Below are positions 1 through 11,612 of a stretch of DNA of 64,000 bases, one piece after another. The notes below the pieces were generated by a model that was not told where the DNA came from, did no database searches, and saw only the letters and a list, made by a program, of their open reading frames with translations. A program made the translations under genes and the position numbers. Where the stretch lies: positions 7,662,457-7,726,456 of the forward strand of contig CM040442.1 of NCBI GenBank assembly GCA_022749755.1. Direction: 5' to 3'. Positions within the stretch are counted from its first letter, which is position 1. Each line of letters starts with the position of its first letter. The stretch is from Azadirachta indica. Lineage: Eukaryota; Streptophyta; Magnoliopsida; Sapindales; Meliaceae.

Positions 1-174
1 GAACATGGACACCATATTACACCAGTGAATTGTAGCCAACTCAAGACAATCTTTAATCATTCTCAGTAATTTAAATAACTGTTATTCTTTCTAGTTATGT
101 TAATAATATTCAGTGTTATAGTAGATATGATAGGACTTGCTGTAAAATAATAATCTGAAGATTTGATCAGTTAC

Positions 175-3100
175 CGATGCAATAATAATCAGTTGTCCAG
201 CCCCGGCAGAGCCACCAATCAGTGCAACAATTAGACTAGGGACTATAGCTAAGCATCGAGTTAGAAAGTTCCGAAGCCATGGCTTCAACCGCAAGTCAAG
301 AAAACCCTATAGAACATATGAAGGAAAATATTGTTATAACAGGAAACCATGTGTGCTACGGCATATCAATTTACAGCAATAAGCACACATTTTAACCAAG
401 CTAGGATAAAGTACATGCAAGCCATGAAACTATCATATGTGCAACCTCTATCAAGTAAAATCTGAAAAAATTTACCCGTTTTAATTGAACATTACCACTT
501 ATGATAAAGGAAAACTGAATAAGAAGCGTCTTCACTGCAATGAAATTTCGGTAAATAACCAAGAAAGAATCAGCATAAAAGTTTCCTAAGAAAGGATGAC
601 TAGCTGTGTCCTGTGTGATTCAATTATTGATTGATTATCCATTCCAGAACAGAGAGTGAAGGCACTTATGTCCAGTTATTTCATATACTTAGACCTCATG
701 AAATAAGACTAAACATGTTAACAAAATAATATTTTGACTTCAAGAATTTGACCCCAAAATCTATTGAGAAAGTTTCCTAAGAGAGCAATATGGATATTTT
801 TGGAAAGACATGTAGACTTTTTGGATACAAAAGCTTAATCATCGGTCAATACCTGCATAACATATTGCCCTGCATAGGTTCCTGTAATAGTAGAACTCTG
901 TCCCGATGCCAACAAAGCAATTGCAAAAAGTTTTGAACTCCAACTACCTAAGACATTCTGTAAACCATAACACAACAACATCTGATTAGTAATTTCAGAA
1001 AGAAAAAATGAAGGATAAAAATAAGTACAATCTGGTAGAGATGAACATATGGATCAAAAGGACACTTGAAATACTGGAAGGGTGTTGCCAGATAACATAC
1101 TCTGAGTAAAAATGAGGCTTTGTTTAAATCCAAGTCCTCACAGCTAGCCTGATCTTCTGGATTCAAATTTGAGGAATTGCAAACTGCCCCACTTACAGAA
1201 ATAACAGAGACATTAATGAGAAAAGCCACCGTTAGAGCAAAGCCACTTTCGATCATATAGAATCTGCAAGCTTCCTGCAAGCAAGAATTGCATCAGACAC
1301 TTTTCGGTAATGCATTGAACAAACAACCAATATTACATTTAGGGTCTTTTCTTCACTAATTTTGACTATCCTTAACTAAGCCTTCAAGATCTATGATTCC
1401 ATCATGTGATTATTAACACATGTTATTATTGGAAGTTTCTAGAAGGAAATAAATTAGAAGAGTGATGATAGATTAATTTATATTCTTTAAAAGATGCAAA
1501 TTGACAATAGTAAATGGCCATACAGGCAATAAGTAAAGTTGGAAAGAGCAATAAAACCGAGAATGCAATACTGTTGGTTAAGTCAATTATCCCCAACAGC
1601 CTGCCAAAGATGAAAATTTTCCAAGGTGACAGACAAACTGATGTTGCATCCTAGTATAATTTTTCCAGAGAAGCTGGCCCAAAAAGGTAACTCTAAAGCA
1701 TACTTCTATATAATGACATTGACCGCACCTCCAGCAGAACTATTTATGTGCACATAAGAATGCAGGTTCAAAACCAGTTTACTAGGATTAAAAATTCACC
1801 TTGATGCACCGAACAGATCTTGGGATTTTTCTTGAAAGCACCAATGCTGAGTGGAGAAAGAGATTGTGCCTGCAAAGAAGACAATGAATGACAACCAAGA
1901 TGAGAGATTTCAACAAGGAGGAACCATGTAAAAGTTGGAAAAACGTAATAGACTTACGGCATAACCATAGCACCAAGAAGTGAAATTGCAAGACCAGTAG
2001 CACCATTTCCTTTGAGTTGGGGAACAAAAAGCCCATACAAAACTTCTTTTGGATCAGGTTTTGCATAGCCAAGCTCCGCAAAAAAGCATGCAGCCATTGT
2101 AAATACAAGGAAAGCAATAAAAAATTCAAGTTTCCTCACCTATAAAACAAAGGACATGAAAATGCAAGTTGACTTCAGATTTTTCAAGAAACCATGAATC
2201 TATTTTGAATAATTCAAAAGCCAATGAAGCAATGTCACTGATAATTAATATATGTTCAATAAACCATTCAGTTGTAGTTGAATGAAGATGTGTAGCATAT
2301 AAGAAATGTATCAAGATACCCCATATTGCTGCAATGCTAGAAGAATCAACGTACTCAACCCAGTTAGAAGAACACCAATCCACACTGGAATTTTGAAGAG
2401 CATGTTCAAAGCAAAGGCCGTTCCAATCACTGGAAATAGAAGAAACAGTCAGTCTGAACAGGTTGAACTACAGGCATCATGCCAAATTGATCTAAAGGAA
2501 GATGTGCAGCAGAAAGTAAGCATCATATTCTTCCCATTGCCAGGTAAAGAACAAAATCAAATGCAGAAATACAACGTTCATATGCATGTACTGATGTATC
2601 TTTCTGCAGGCATGAAATGAGTATGTGTTTATGGGCTTCAGTAAGCTCTCACCCAGCTGCTTATTTGTTTTGTTCAAGTGATTGGAGAAAATAATATTCT
2701 GCTGAAATATACCCTAAGGGGCATCTTATCTATGTTTTCGTTAGGCCTGCCTTGTTGCTTAATAGGAAGAGAATCAATTTTCTCAACTGCCTAGGTCATC
2801 ATGACAGTTATAACCTCAGTGCGAGTTCTTAGACTTCTGCAACATTAAGTAATAAATTTCATATCATATTTTGCTGCAATCTGCTTTTTCAAAACGCAAG
2901 TTTACAACAAGTTCATTATCTTCAGGCTGCCCCATTATATGCATTTCCTCAGAATTCCAATGCGTGTACATTATGTTAAAAGTTAATCTGTCTCTCGCTT
3001 CAATATGATAACAAATTGATAACCTAAATGGTAATTAAGGTTATAGAAATGTGAAGATCAGTTACAGGTGTTCACATGGCTGCTTGTTTAAATAAGGCAA

Positions 3101-6100
3101 AATGTTCAAATGACTAATAGCATCAAATAGATAATCAAAACACATGCAGCTTGGCAAAAAAGACTGTAGAGGAGAATTTTAAGAAGAAGTACAAGACTAT
3201 TAGCCAGACAGGAACGTAGAGTAGACAATTGCTCTCAAGGCTGTCAGTAATCTCGGACAGATATAAATAGCATATTCACTGATTTTGGTTGAAATGACGT
3301 TTCTACCCTAAATAAAGACAGGAAGTCTTAAAGAGTAAGCATGAGATTACATTTTAGTTATATAAGAAAAAGAATATTGTTAATGGATATATTTCACAAA
3401 ATGAAGTAGAATGAATCTGTTTTAGTGGTGTTTAGCTGTGGATGTGTAATAGATATTTCCTAGTAATAGAATTATATAGGATTCCACCTGTAAATTTCAT
3501 GCAAATGACACTGACCTTCAGGTATGTCACATGCAACTACAGCAATTTCAGCAAGAACCCATAAGATGAAATTTGGCACCTTAGGATATTCATTTCTGCA
3601 GTGCTCTGCTAAATGCTTTCCTACATGCAAGAAATGAATTTGGAATAAGGAGATACATTTGTAAAATGTCTTGAAAGAAGAATTTTTAGCAAACTTAGAC
3701 AAGTTTAGACATCAGATACCTGTGACAACCCCAAGATTAGCAGCCAGGGACTGAATAATAAGAGCAGCACATGAAGCCACTAATATGATCCATAGTAACT
3801 GCAACCAAAGAAAAGAAATCCATCAAGGAAGTAAAGAAAGGACCCCAAAAAAAAAGGTCCCAAGTAAATGCAAGTTAGGTGATTAAAGTGAAATTCCTAA
3901 GGAGGCTTTAATTTTTGTTCGGTGAGTTGCACATTAGTACAATCAAGAAACTGTTCATCTACTAGTTCCACTAAGGTATGAATAAACAAATAAATGATAT
4001 ATCCATTCATTCCATACCATTTACTTTTGGCTAAACAATTTATTTGGAAAAGAATCCCAGAATTGACAGGAGCTTGCAGGAAAGCACTGCAAATTGAAAG
4101 AGAGTTTTCGTAGACACATTGTACATTAATTTTAACAGCATTTGTAGAATGGCATTCCTAATATCTTCTTTTAGAGGATTACATAAATATGAAAATTTTG
4201 AGGGCAAAACATATAATAAGAAATGAGTTCAGACAGCAGAAGGAACGAGAATTGCAGTTAAAGAAAAGATACACACCTCATACTTGTATTCTGCCCCGGA
4301 CTGCAGATCAGTTTCAACTGTAAGTTATCCACAAAATGTGAGGATGGTTAAAAATTAGAAAATTCAATAATTACAGTGGCACAGAAGGAAATTAGAATTA
4401 CAGATCTTACAATTTCCAGGATCTATATATGCAATGGAAACAAGGAATCCGGGACCCATATAAGAAAATATGTTTTTCCAGCTTGTCCTCTGCACGAAGC
4501 AATATTGATGGTAAACATATCAACACTGCCAACTATCTACCAAATTCTACGTCAACAACTTATTGTAGTAAATCCCACAGTAGAAGTCAAGTAGAACTTT
4601 AATATTGATGGCTCTTTTAAGATCTGGCAGATGCCTGATGTTAAAATTTCTAAATCTGAGGCTAATGACCATCAAAATTATCTTGCTACCAGTATTTATA
4701 GAAGAACAATGATGTTGTATGTTTCTTCGGTCTATAAACTAATCCATAGATATTACAAAGTTCAAAGCACTAATCAATAAATGAGTCAGGAATACTTCTT
4801 CATAAATTACCAACCTTCACTTTTTAACTACATGATTTTAGGTCCTAAAGTGGTGTAACTTGCTTGATATGCACTATCCTTTACGTTCTATCTAATTCCT
4901 CTTCGTAGATTGTACAGATATTACACATTGTTTTCCTATCCAAATAAATTTTGTTTTTCAACAGACGAAAGCTTATAAGAGCCTCCAACTTTGACCAAAT
5001 AAACTTATTTATCCTATTTTACTTTCTTATAATGGTTTTATACACAAAAATTCCCGGCTTTTGACAAACTCTTCTTGACAGAAATTAAAGAATCATTCCA
5101 CAACTAATCACTACATTTAATCAGTTGTTTGAAACAGTAAATGCAAGCTAATAAATAAAGTTTCACCAGTTCCACACTATATTCACTGACAGTTTAACAA
5201 GATTGTATCCCCACTACTTTTTTTGGATAATCTCTAAGGGACCACAGAGTTTGGGGTGTTCATAGCATCCACAAGCCTACAGTATTTGGAAGTTTTGGAG
5301 GCTTCTAGCCGCAACATTTCCTTTGCAATAAGAAACTCACAATTCTTTTAAGTCCAATGGTATAGCCAAATATTTATTCACAGAGAACAAATATGCGGAT
5401 ACAATTCTTGGATGGATACATGAATTTTCAGAAAAGTCTACTCCTGAAGCATCCTCTTTCAAAAGAATGCACCGAAGCAATCCAATGTGCAGTCTCTCTT
5501 AAGTCGCATTACGATGTTTGGATAGAAATTTCCAATAAAAGTGGTATATAAAACAAAAAGGTGGAAAGGGATCAAAACTTTGAAAAGAGAACATTCAGCA
5601 GTTGTTTTGGATAGTGATGCAGATTCATCTTCTCTGTAGTATCGGTTTAAAGTCAATAATCCTAGTAGTAATTAATTTTTAACTATTAGAAAAAGTTAAT
5701 AGACACTTTGAAGTTACAACCTGTAATTATCACCAGATTGACTTTTCTAACTCAATAGTTACAGCCCACACGAGGAATGACCGGGACCTTCAATTGAAAG
5801 CCCTCCATGTATTTGTATAAAAAGGCAATGAAAACGATGATCATGACAATTATATCAATTTAAATCAGTTTCAAAAACCATATTTTCAACTTCTATTATT
5901 TTCAACCTATAAACACCCCGCAGCTGCTGCCACCACCAAACTTTAATGACACCAGCTAGGTTTTTTTACCTCTAAAGTTTCAATCAGTGTTTGCTATGAA
6001 GTCTCCCTCATAGTACGTCAGCTAAAGTTTAACAAGTGACCTTTTCTAAGTTTGAGAATACAAGAAAAAGAAACTTACATCGGGCACGACAATTTGGTCA

Positions 6101-6195
6101 CAATCCTGGTTTTCAATCAGCGGTGCATTTGAAAAGCTCCGGTTACCGCCAGTGCTAGCAATGAACTGTGGCTGCCCGGATGTCGGACCCGCCAT
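175..6195 (-). CDS. NRAMP1: NRAMP1/NRAMP6-type divalent metal transporter, 11 coding exons, 3' end off the window
   Basis: Proton-coupled Mn2+/Fe2+ transporter of the NRAMP family; Arabidopsis NRAMP1 acts at the plasma membrane. Exons in transcript order: 6079-6195, 4411-4489, 4277-4317, 3720-3798, 3516-3620, 2320-2429, 1958-2139, 1800-1869, 1101-1274, 853-957, 175-306. All junctions are GT..AG and keep one frame, giving 398 residues. The family is about 530 residues long, so roughly the last quarter lies left of base 1. The metal-site motifs DPGN (residues 62-65) and MPHN (237-240) are intact, and the transport signature beginning [13 protein letters not shown] starts near residue 338. Hydrophobic membrane segments fill the rest. 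The ATG at 6193-6195 opens an N-terminus ([11 protein letters not shown], then NRSFSN..LIEN) very like Arabidopsis NRAMP1/6. The call of clade 1/6 rather than 2/3/4 rests on this N-terminus. Assignment to NRAMP1 rather than NRAMP6 is not resolved; the pair may be one gene here. Confidence 0.95.
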
Positions 6196-6850
6196 AGCTA
6201 CCTTTCTGTTTATTCAATTCTGATAATAAAAGAAAAGCTTCAATTAGTAAAGCTAATGAAGAACACAGTTCGAGTACTGCATGATTTGGGAACTGAAACC
6301 AAATTTCATACGCATTTGAAAATGGTAGGCAATGAGTGATAAAGATGAATCAAAAACTAAACTTTGTGGACTGACATCCTTAAGAGAGTAATACAATCTG
6401 TTCAGAGTATGAACACAAATTATGTAATAGATGGGGAATGAAATCTTTAAAGGACGAATCACTCTGTTCGGTTGCTGAGCCACCTAAGGAAAATGAAAGA
6501 AAATTTGGCAAGGAGAAAAGAATCTCAACCACAAAGATTAAGCTGATTTGGTATATTCAAACAAATGAGGAAAATCAAGCTCAAGTACACCAAATACAAA
6601 TAGCACAACAAAAAAGAACAACCCACGACTTAAAATCACTCGGGCATTTTCTCAGAAACCAACCAGAGCACCAAGAAACCCATAAAACAATCCAAAAACG
6701 GTTGTCCTTCCCAAAAAATTGCAATAAAGTCAACGCATATTTTCTCGGGAACCAAACAGAAACAAGAAAAGTTGATATAACTCACCTCAATGACACTAAA
6801 CGCGCAAAAAAAAAAAACGCTGGACAGAGAAAGAACAGAGCACTCTCGCA
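6196..6850 (-). other. Probable 5' UTR of the NRAMP gene with one intron
   Basis: Reading on the minus strand, a good donor (CATTGAG/gtgagt) lies at 6784-6786. A matching acceptor (..tatcag/AATTG) at 6220-6221 ends 24 bases before the start codon. This suggests an untranslated first exon from about 6850 to 6786, an intron from 6785 to 6220, and a second untranslated piece at 6196-6219. The long frame on the opposite strand across 6438-6854 is low-complexity and not a gene. The transcription start is inferred, not seen. Confidence 0.5.
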
Positions 6851-6852
6851 GT

Positions 6853-6874
6853 AATATATATATATATATATATG
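6853..6874 (-). promoter_or_regulatory. TA-rich tract at the likely NRAMP promoter, also an (AT)n microsatellite
   Basis: An alternating TA run sits just upstream (minus sense) of the inferred first NRAMP exon, where a TATA element would be expected. It may serve as the TATA region or be a simple repeat only; sequence alone does not decide. Confidence 0.35.
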
Positions 6875-6875
6875 T

Positions 6876-8035
6876 ACAAGATATAATGATTATCAGCAGA
6901 GAGCAGGAGTGCTGTTTTTTTATTTTTTTCTTTGTGCGTAGATTTCTATAGCATTAACATGGGATTTAAAACTGTGTGGGCTTGAAATAGTTTATAGACT
7001 AGATTCGATACACGTAAAGCATTAAGCTGTCTCTTCTGTCTCTGGTTTTATAACAATCTCCATTTGCTTTCTCGCGACTAAGTGCTGTCGTTTTGACAAG
7101 ATTCTTTTACTACGAAATGTATTTTATGAGAGTGATGCTACAATACAGTGCCTGTATCATACAACAAGATCGTCACAAGCCGTTGGATCTATCATAGACT
7201 TTTACAAGTCGTGGGATCTAACAATAGTCTATTGTATACAGGGATTATTGTACGAGATAAAACTTTAAGTGTAATAGTATATTACATCGTACACTTGTCT
7301 AATAAAATTTTATTATTATATATATACATTTATTATTTTTAATTAATTTTTTAAAATTATTTTTATTGAATTAAATATGTCTTATATTTTTATTAAAGTA
7401 ATATTAGAATATAAATTTAATTGATTTAATTTATTTTCCAAATTAATGTATCACGAATTCATAACACTGGACGGTCAATGACGCCCATCCTCGTTGACGT
7501 CAGTTTTCAACGCTTGAGATTTCTGGTAGTAACTTACGATTAATGCAGCAGATCCGAAACCCAGCGTAGCCTCCAACGTGCGGTGGACTGTGAGTTAAGA
7601 GCAATTTGTTCAAAGAAAGCACGCCGATAGGCTTCTGCCACGTGACCAAAAGATTTTGGCGGGACCCGGAGTTCCGGAAAAAGACAAAGCTGCTTTTGGC
7701 GGAACTCCAAAAACGACAACTTATCGGATTCGATTTCCAGTGGGAGGCCTTCACTATTATGTACGCTGCTGCTACTACGGAGAAACCTTTGACTTGCCGA
7801 TCAGTTCGTGGGGTCCATTTTGACTTCATTAGGTAGTTTAGATTTCGTAAAAGGACTCATCATTGTCGTCACCAACGGCTAAGATGTATTGAAACTCTGT
7901 GGGCCAGGTTGATTCACTTCGGGTGGGACCTTGTTTAAGTTGTAGTTGTAACATGTTACTGCAAGTGCAGTGGAGGAGGTACAACGGAGGAATATTTTCA
8001 TAACATTCCCTGATGTTGACACGTCATCAGGGGAG
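6876..8035. other. Upstream region of NRAMP; no gene recognised; G-box and palindromic bZIP site
   Basis: This stretch lies between the NRAMP promoter and the AT-rich intergenic region. The part from about 7440 to 8150 is visibly richer in G+C than its surroundings. It contains a palindromic TGACGTCA at 7495-7502 and a CACGTG G-box at 7639-7644. Overlapping open frames of about 76 and 109 codons on the two strands (7606-7836 plus, 7500-7829 minus) match no family I recognise. The composition could reflect an old gene fragment or a regulatory island. Confidence 0.4.
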
Positions 8036-8160
8036 ATCATATTCTCGGGGGTGTTTTCACACACCCCAGACGTACGTGAAACTCTTAGTTTGATAAAAAA
8101 TTTGTGAAAAAAGACACAAAACTTTCCAACAGAATGCATTGACGGTGAGTTGACCATTCG
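8036..8160 (-). repeat. Left arm of a diverged inverted-repeat pair
   Basis: The reverse complement of this segment aligns, with many substitutions, to 8775-8925 on the plus strand. The best shared block is a GGTGTGTGAAAA(C/T)ACC core followed by an AT-rich ATTCTCC-like tail. The arms are about 0.6 kb apart. The layout fits the decayed ends of a non-autonomous element, but no target-site duplication could be fixed by eye. Confidence 0.4.
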
Positions 8161-8774
8161 ATGGAGGAAAAAATTTGTAAAATACATATTCTTAATTTAA
8201 TTTTTCAATATTTTTATTTTTTTTTATTTTTCATCTCTTTCTCTCCTTCCCCCACCCCCTCCTCTATGCATGGACGCCACTTCTTCCTCTCTTTCCAAAC
8301 AAATTTTTATTTTCTCTCAATCATATCCAACGAACCAAGCCACTAAATATGTATACGAAAGCACAATAACCCTCCCTAAAACATTTGTTATTAGTAGTTT
8401 GCAAAATTTGACAACGAAACCCATGGGTCGGCAAAACAATTGATGAATTGATTTATAGTGTCCGCGTGACAAAATGTGCAGTGGTCAATGATAATTAAAG
8501 TGGACAAATTTTATGTTTGTTTAAGATTTTCAAACTTGTTTACAAAATTTTTTCAGATGTGGGCCATAATATTATTTCAAAATTTTCATTATGGGAATTC
8601 TATATATTTTACATGTTTTTGACCTTGTGGAGAGAATTTTGATTCAAAGTGGAATTTTAGGTAATTGGCGCATGTTGATAGGTTTTAATATCTTATAATT
8701 GTTTGATCTTATGAGAGAATTTGAGGATACTTTGGTAAGTATACCACCTTTTGTTAGAGGACAAACTTTGTGAG

Positions 8775-8925
8775 GAAGATTTATATCTCTTTGCACAAAC
8801 TTTTCATTATATTAAAATTTTCACAAACCTCAAGGAAGGTGTGTGAAAATACCCTTTATATTCTCCTACGAGTCCATCAATGTAAAAGGCGAAATGATGT
8901 ATTGATATTGATGTTTAAAAGTAAT
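8775..8925 (+). repeat. Right arm of the diverged inverted-repeat pair
   Basis: Partner of the segment at 8036-8160. Shared landmarks in the same order are a TTTGCACAAA/TTTCACAAA block, a CACAAACC/CACGTACG block, and the GGTGTGTGAAAATACC core. Divergence is high, so the element, if real, is old. Confidence 0.4.
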
Positions 8926-11440
8926 TTTGATGAGTTAAAATATATTTTACTTTATATTTTTTAAGAAAATTAATTTAATAAATGATCTACCTCATTTTTT
9001 TAATTATTTTTATTATTTTTTGAATTAAATAATGCTAAAAGAATCGTAGGCTAGAACGTGTGGCTCGTTAGTTTTACGCCAAAGCAGTATGAAAAAGTCA
9101 CTTTAAAAAATAGTAAAATATTAATATAAGAATAGTTTTTTAATTGTGATTTGTGAATAGGTTTTTTATTCCAAATTCCAAAGGATGCGACAAATAATGT
9201 AATATATAATAAAATATCTTTAAATAAATACTAAATTATCATTTAATTAAAAAACAAAACTAGGAATAAACTTCAATAATGCCCTTTATTCCTTTTTCTT
9301 TATAAAAAAATATAATCAAAATTAAAAATAATTGAGAATTTACCTATCAAAATATAAAAGTATGTCAATCTTATTCTAAAATTAGATTCTAAAATTATAA
9401 AATAATAACTTAAAATTGTTCTAGTTTATAAACAGTGTACATATACGCGTTCAACTATTATATCTTATATATATATTAATTATGATACATTAATTATATA
9501 TTAATTGCATGTATTAGTTTTAATTTTGATAATTGAAAGTATTTAAATTCAATGATTTTGTCCAAAAAAATTAAATTTAAAATTTTGAATATTGTTAAAA
9601 TTGAATGCCAATATAATAATTCACAAATGTGATTAATTAAATTGTTGAATTTCAAATAATCTCTTGCAATTGATATATTCTTAACAATCAATTAACTAAA
9701 TTGAATTCTAAATTTTAAAGGTCCAAATAATATTACATCTTCATATTATTATCCTTTATCATATTATTTTGTCATAAAATCTCTTAATTATTAAAACTCA
9801 AAATCTTGATCATATATATAATTGCAAAGTATTTTTATGTCCAGCAATCCAAATCCAAATTTATTTCTTAAGCCATCCATGTGAATTCCGCACCTAATTA
9901 ATTGACTTCAAAGAATTGAACAATAACTAATATTGATGCTTCCTTCTACCCACTATTCTTGTTTCTTAATAAAACTATTGTTTTTTCTTTTAGGAAAATT
10001 GAATAGACATTAAAATAAAAATAAAAAATATATATATACTCCTTATACCAACTGTTCACATTTAATTATATACGTTTTCTTGTTGCCATCAGAAAAATGG
10101 AATAACAATATTCTTTGTTGAACAAAGTTAGACACACATTAATTTTATATTTATTGTATTTTTTATTTCATTCTTAAAAGCACTTTTATTAAATAAAGTA
10201 TGGAATAATTACATTTTCATTTTTTAAATTTGTCGAAACAATAAATCAAAAAATAATTTAGTAATTTTATGTGAGCAGAATTTGAATCTTATATAATCTC
10301 TTATACTATTTTTAAAAATTTTATCAGTTAAACTGATTAGTACTTATACTTAGAGTTAACATATAACACTTACATTATTTTAGGAAATTAATTTGCTAAT
10401 TATTTGACTAATTATACTTGACAAGTAAATATTTATTTTATAACGGATTTAAATATAATTTAAAAAGTATAGCATTTTCAATAATTTCAAACATATCTTA
10501 TTACATATAATAAAGAGTAACAAAAACCTACCGAGAAGAAGATAACTACAACATCATTAAGTAACAGCAATTTGGGAGAATATACATTAATGTAGAGTCT
10601 AAAATTCTCCAACTTTGTTAAGTGTATATCAACTTCATGATCATTACATATCATTTTCTTATCAGAACAATATATTATGCTACTCTTCTACTTCTCCAAT
10701 TATGTACAGAATATAGAGACTAGGGTTTGTATAAATTTATATGAGATAGAGACTGGAATAGAGAATAAAATGAATGCTTTTGACTTGATGAGAATGAATT
10801 TGAGCCATTGATATTTCTTGCCCAAATTTGGAATGATATACTTAATTTGCTTTCGAAATGGGTTGGCATATACTAAGAAAATAATTCAATAAAGGATGGT
10901 GCAAGAATTTGCACACCATTAACTAACAAAGTGATGGGCTCTGTTTAAGATGCTTCCAAAAATTGGCTAACGATGTGAATGATATCTTCATTGAATTTTT
11001 GCACAAGGGCACGAGTATTGGGGAATTTTGGATTGATGGATTGAAGATTTAGAGCCATTGAAATTAATCCAAATGGGATTTCATTCTAAGCCTGTTGTCA
11101 GTTTTATTCTTGCCTTTTTGTGTTGTTTTGTTTTGGTTGGATTGTGTTGAACCCACAAAATAAGAAGAGTTGGATTCATAGGATTGGATAAATGATGTGT
11201 TTGGTTTGGTGGAAAATAAGAGAAAAAAAGATGAGTTCAAGAAAACACACGTAGAAATTGAGAGAAAAAGAATTTTATTACCTTTTCTGTTTAGGTGAGC
11301 AATAAAAATGATAATTCGAATAAACTAATCGTATTTAAATCAAAAGGAATATAATTTATTTGACATAAATACGATTTGTTATTATTCGTGTCAATTTTGT
11401 TAAATCTAATACGTTCATTTATTTAAACACAATTTGTTTA
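8926..11440. other. AT-rich intergenic DNA, no gene seen
   Basis: Mostly A/T with short random open frames. The part from about 10500 to 11100 is somewhat less AT-biased, but all frames there are broken by stops and I recognise no protein. No RNA gene or mobile-element coding sequence was seen. Confidence 0.6.
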
Positions 11441-11441
11441 T

Positions 11442-11612
11442 ACACAATTATTTGTTTAAAACGTAATTATTCGTTTAGACACGATTATTTATTTAAAATC
11501 CAATTATTCGTTTAAAATACGATTATACATTTAGGATATAATTATTCGTTTAAAATACGATTTGTTTAAGGCAAAATTATTAGTTTAGGATATGATTATT
11601 TATTTAATTAAT
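11442..11612. repeat. Imperfect tandem repeat, about 19-bp unit, about 9 copies
   Basis: Successive units of 17-19 bases follow the pattern AYACGATTATTCGTTTAAA, with variants such as acacaattatttgtttaaa and atataattattcgtttaaa. Related unphased pieces flank it (cgtgtcaattttgtt near 11390 and gacacgaataataatta near 11675). Such degenerate tandem stretches with CGTGTC/GACACG flanks occur in non-coding plant repeats. Confidence 0.7.

Noticed and set aside
6438..6854. 138-codon plus-strand frame, rich in Lys, Asn and Gln
   Set aside because: It lies antisense over the NRAMP 5' UTR and intron, is low complexity and shows no domain.
7500..7836. Overlapping open frames of 76 and 109 codons on opposite strands
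   Set aside because: Neither resembles a known family, no splice-linked continuation was found, and both may only reflect the higher G+C. Kept as a finding about composition, not as a gene.
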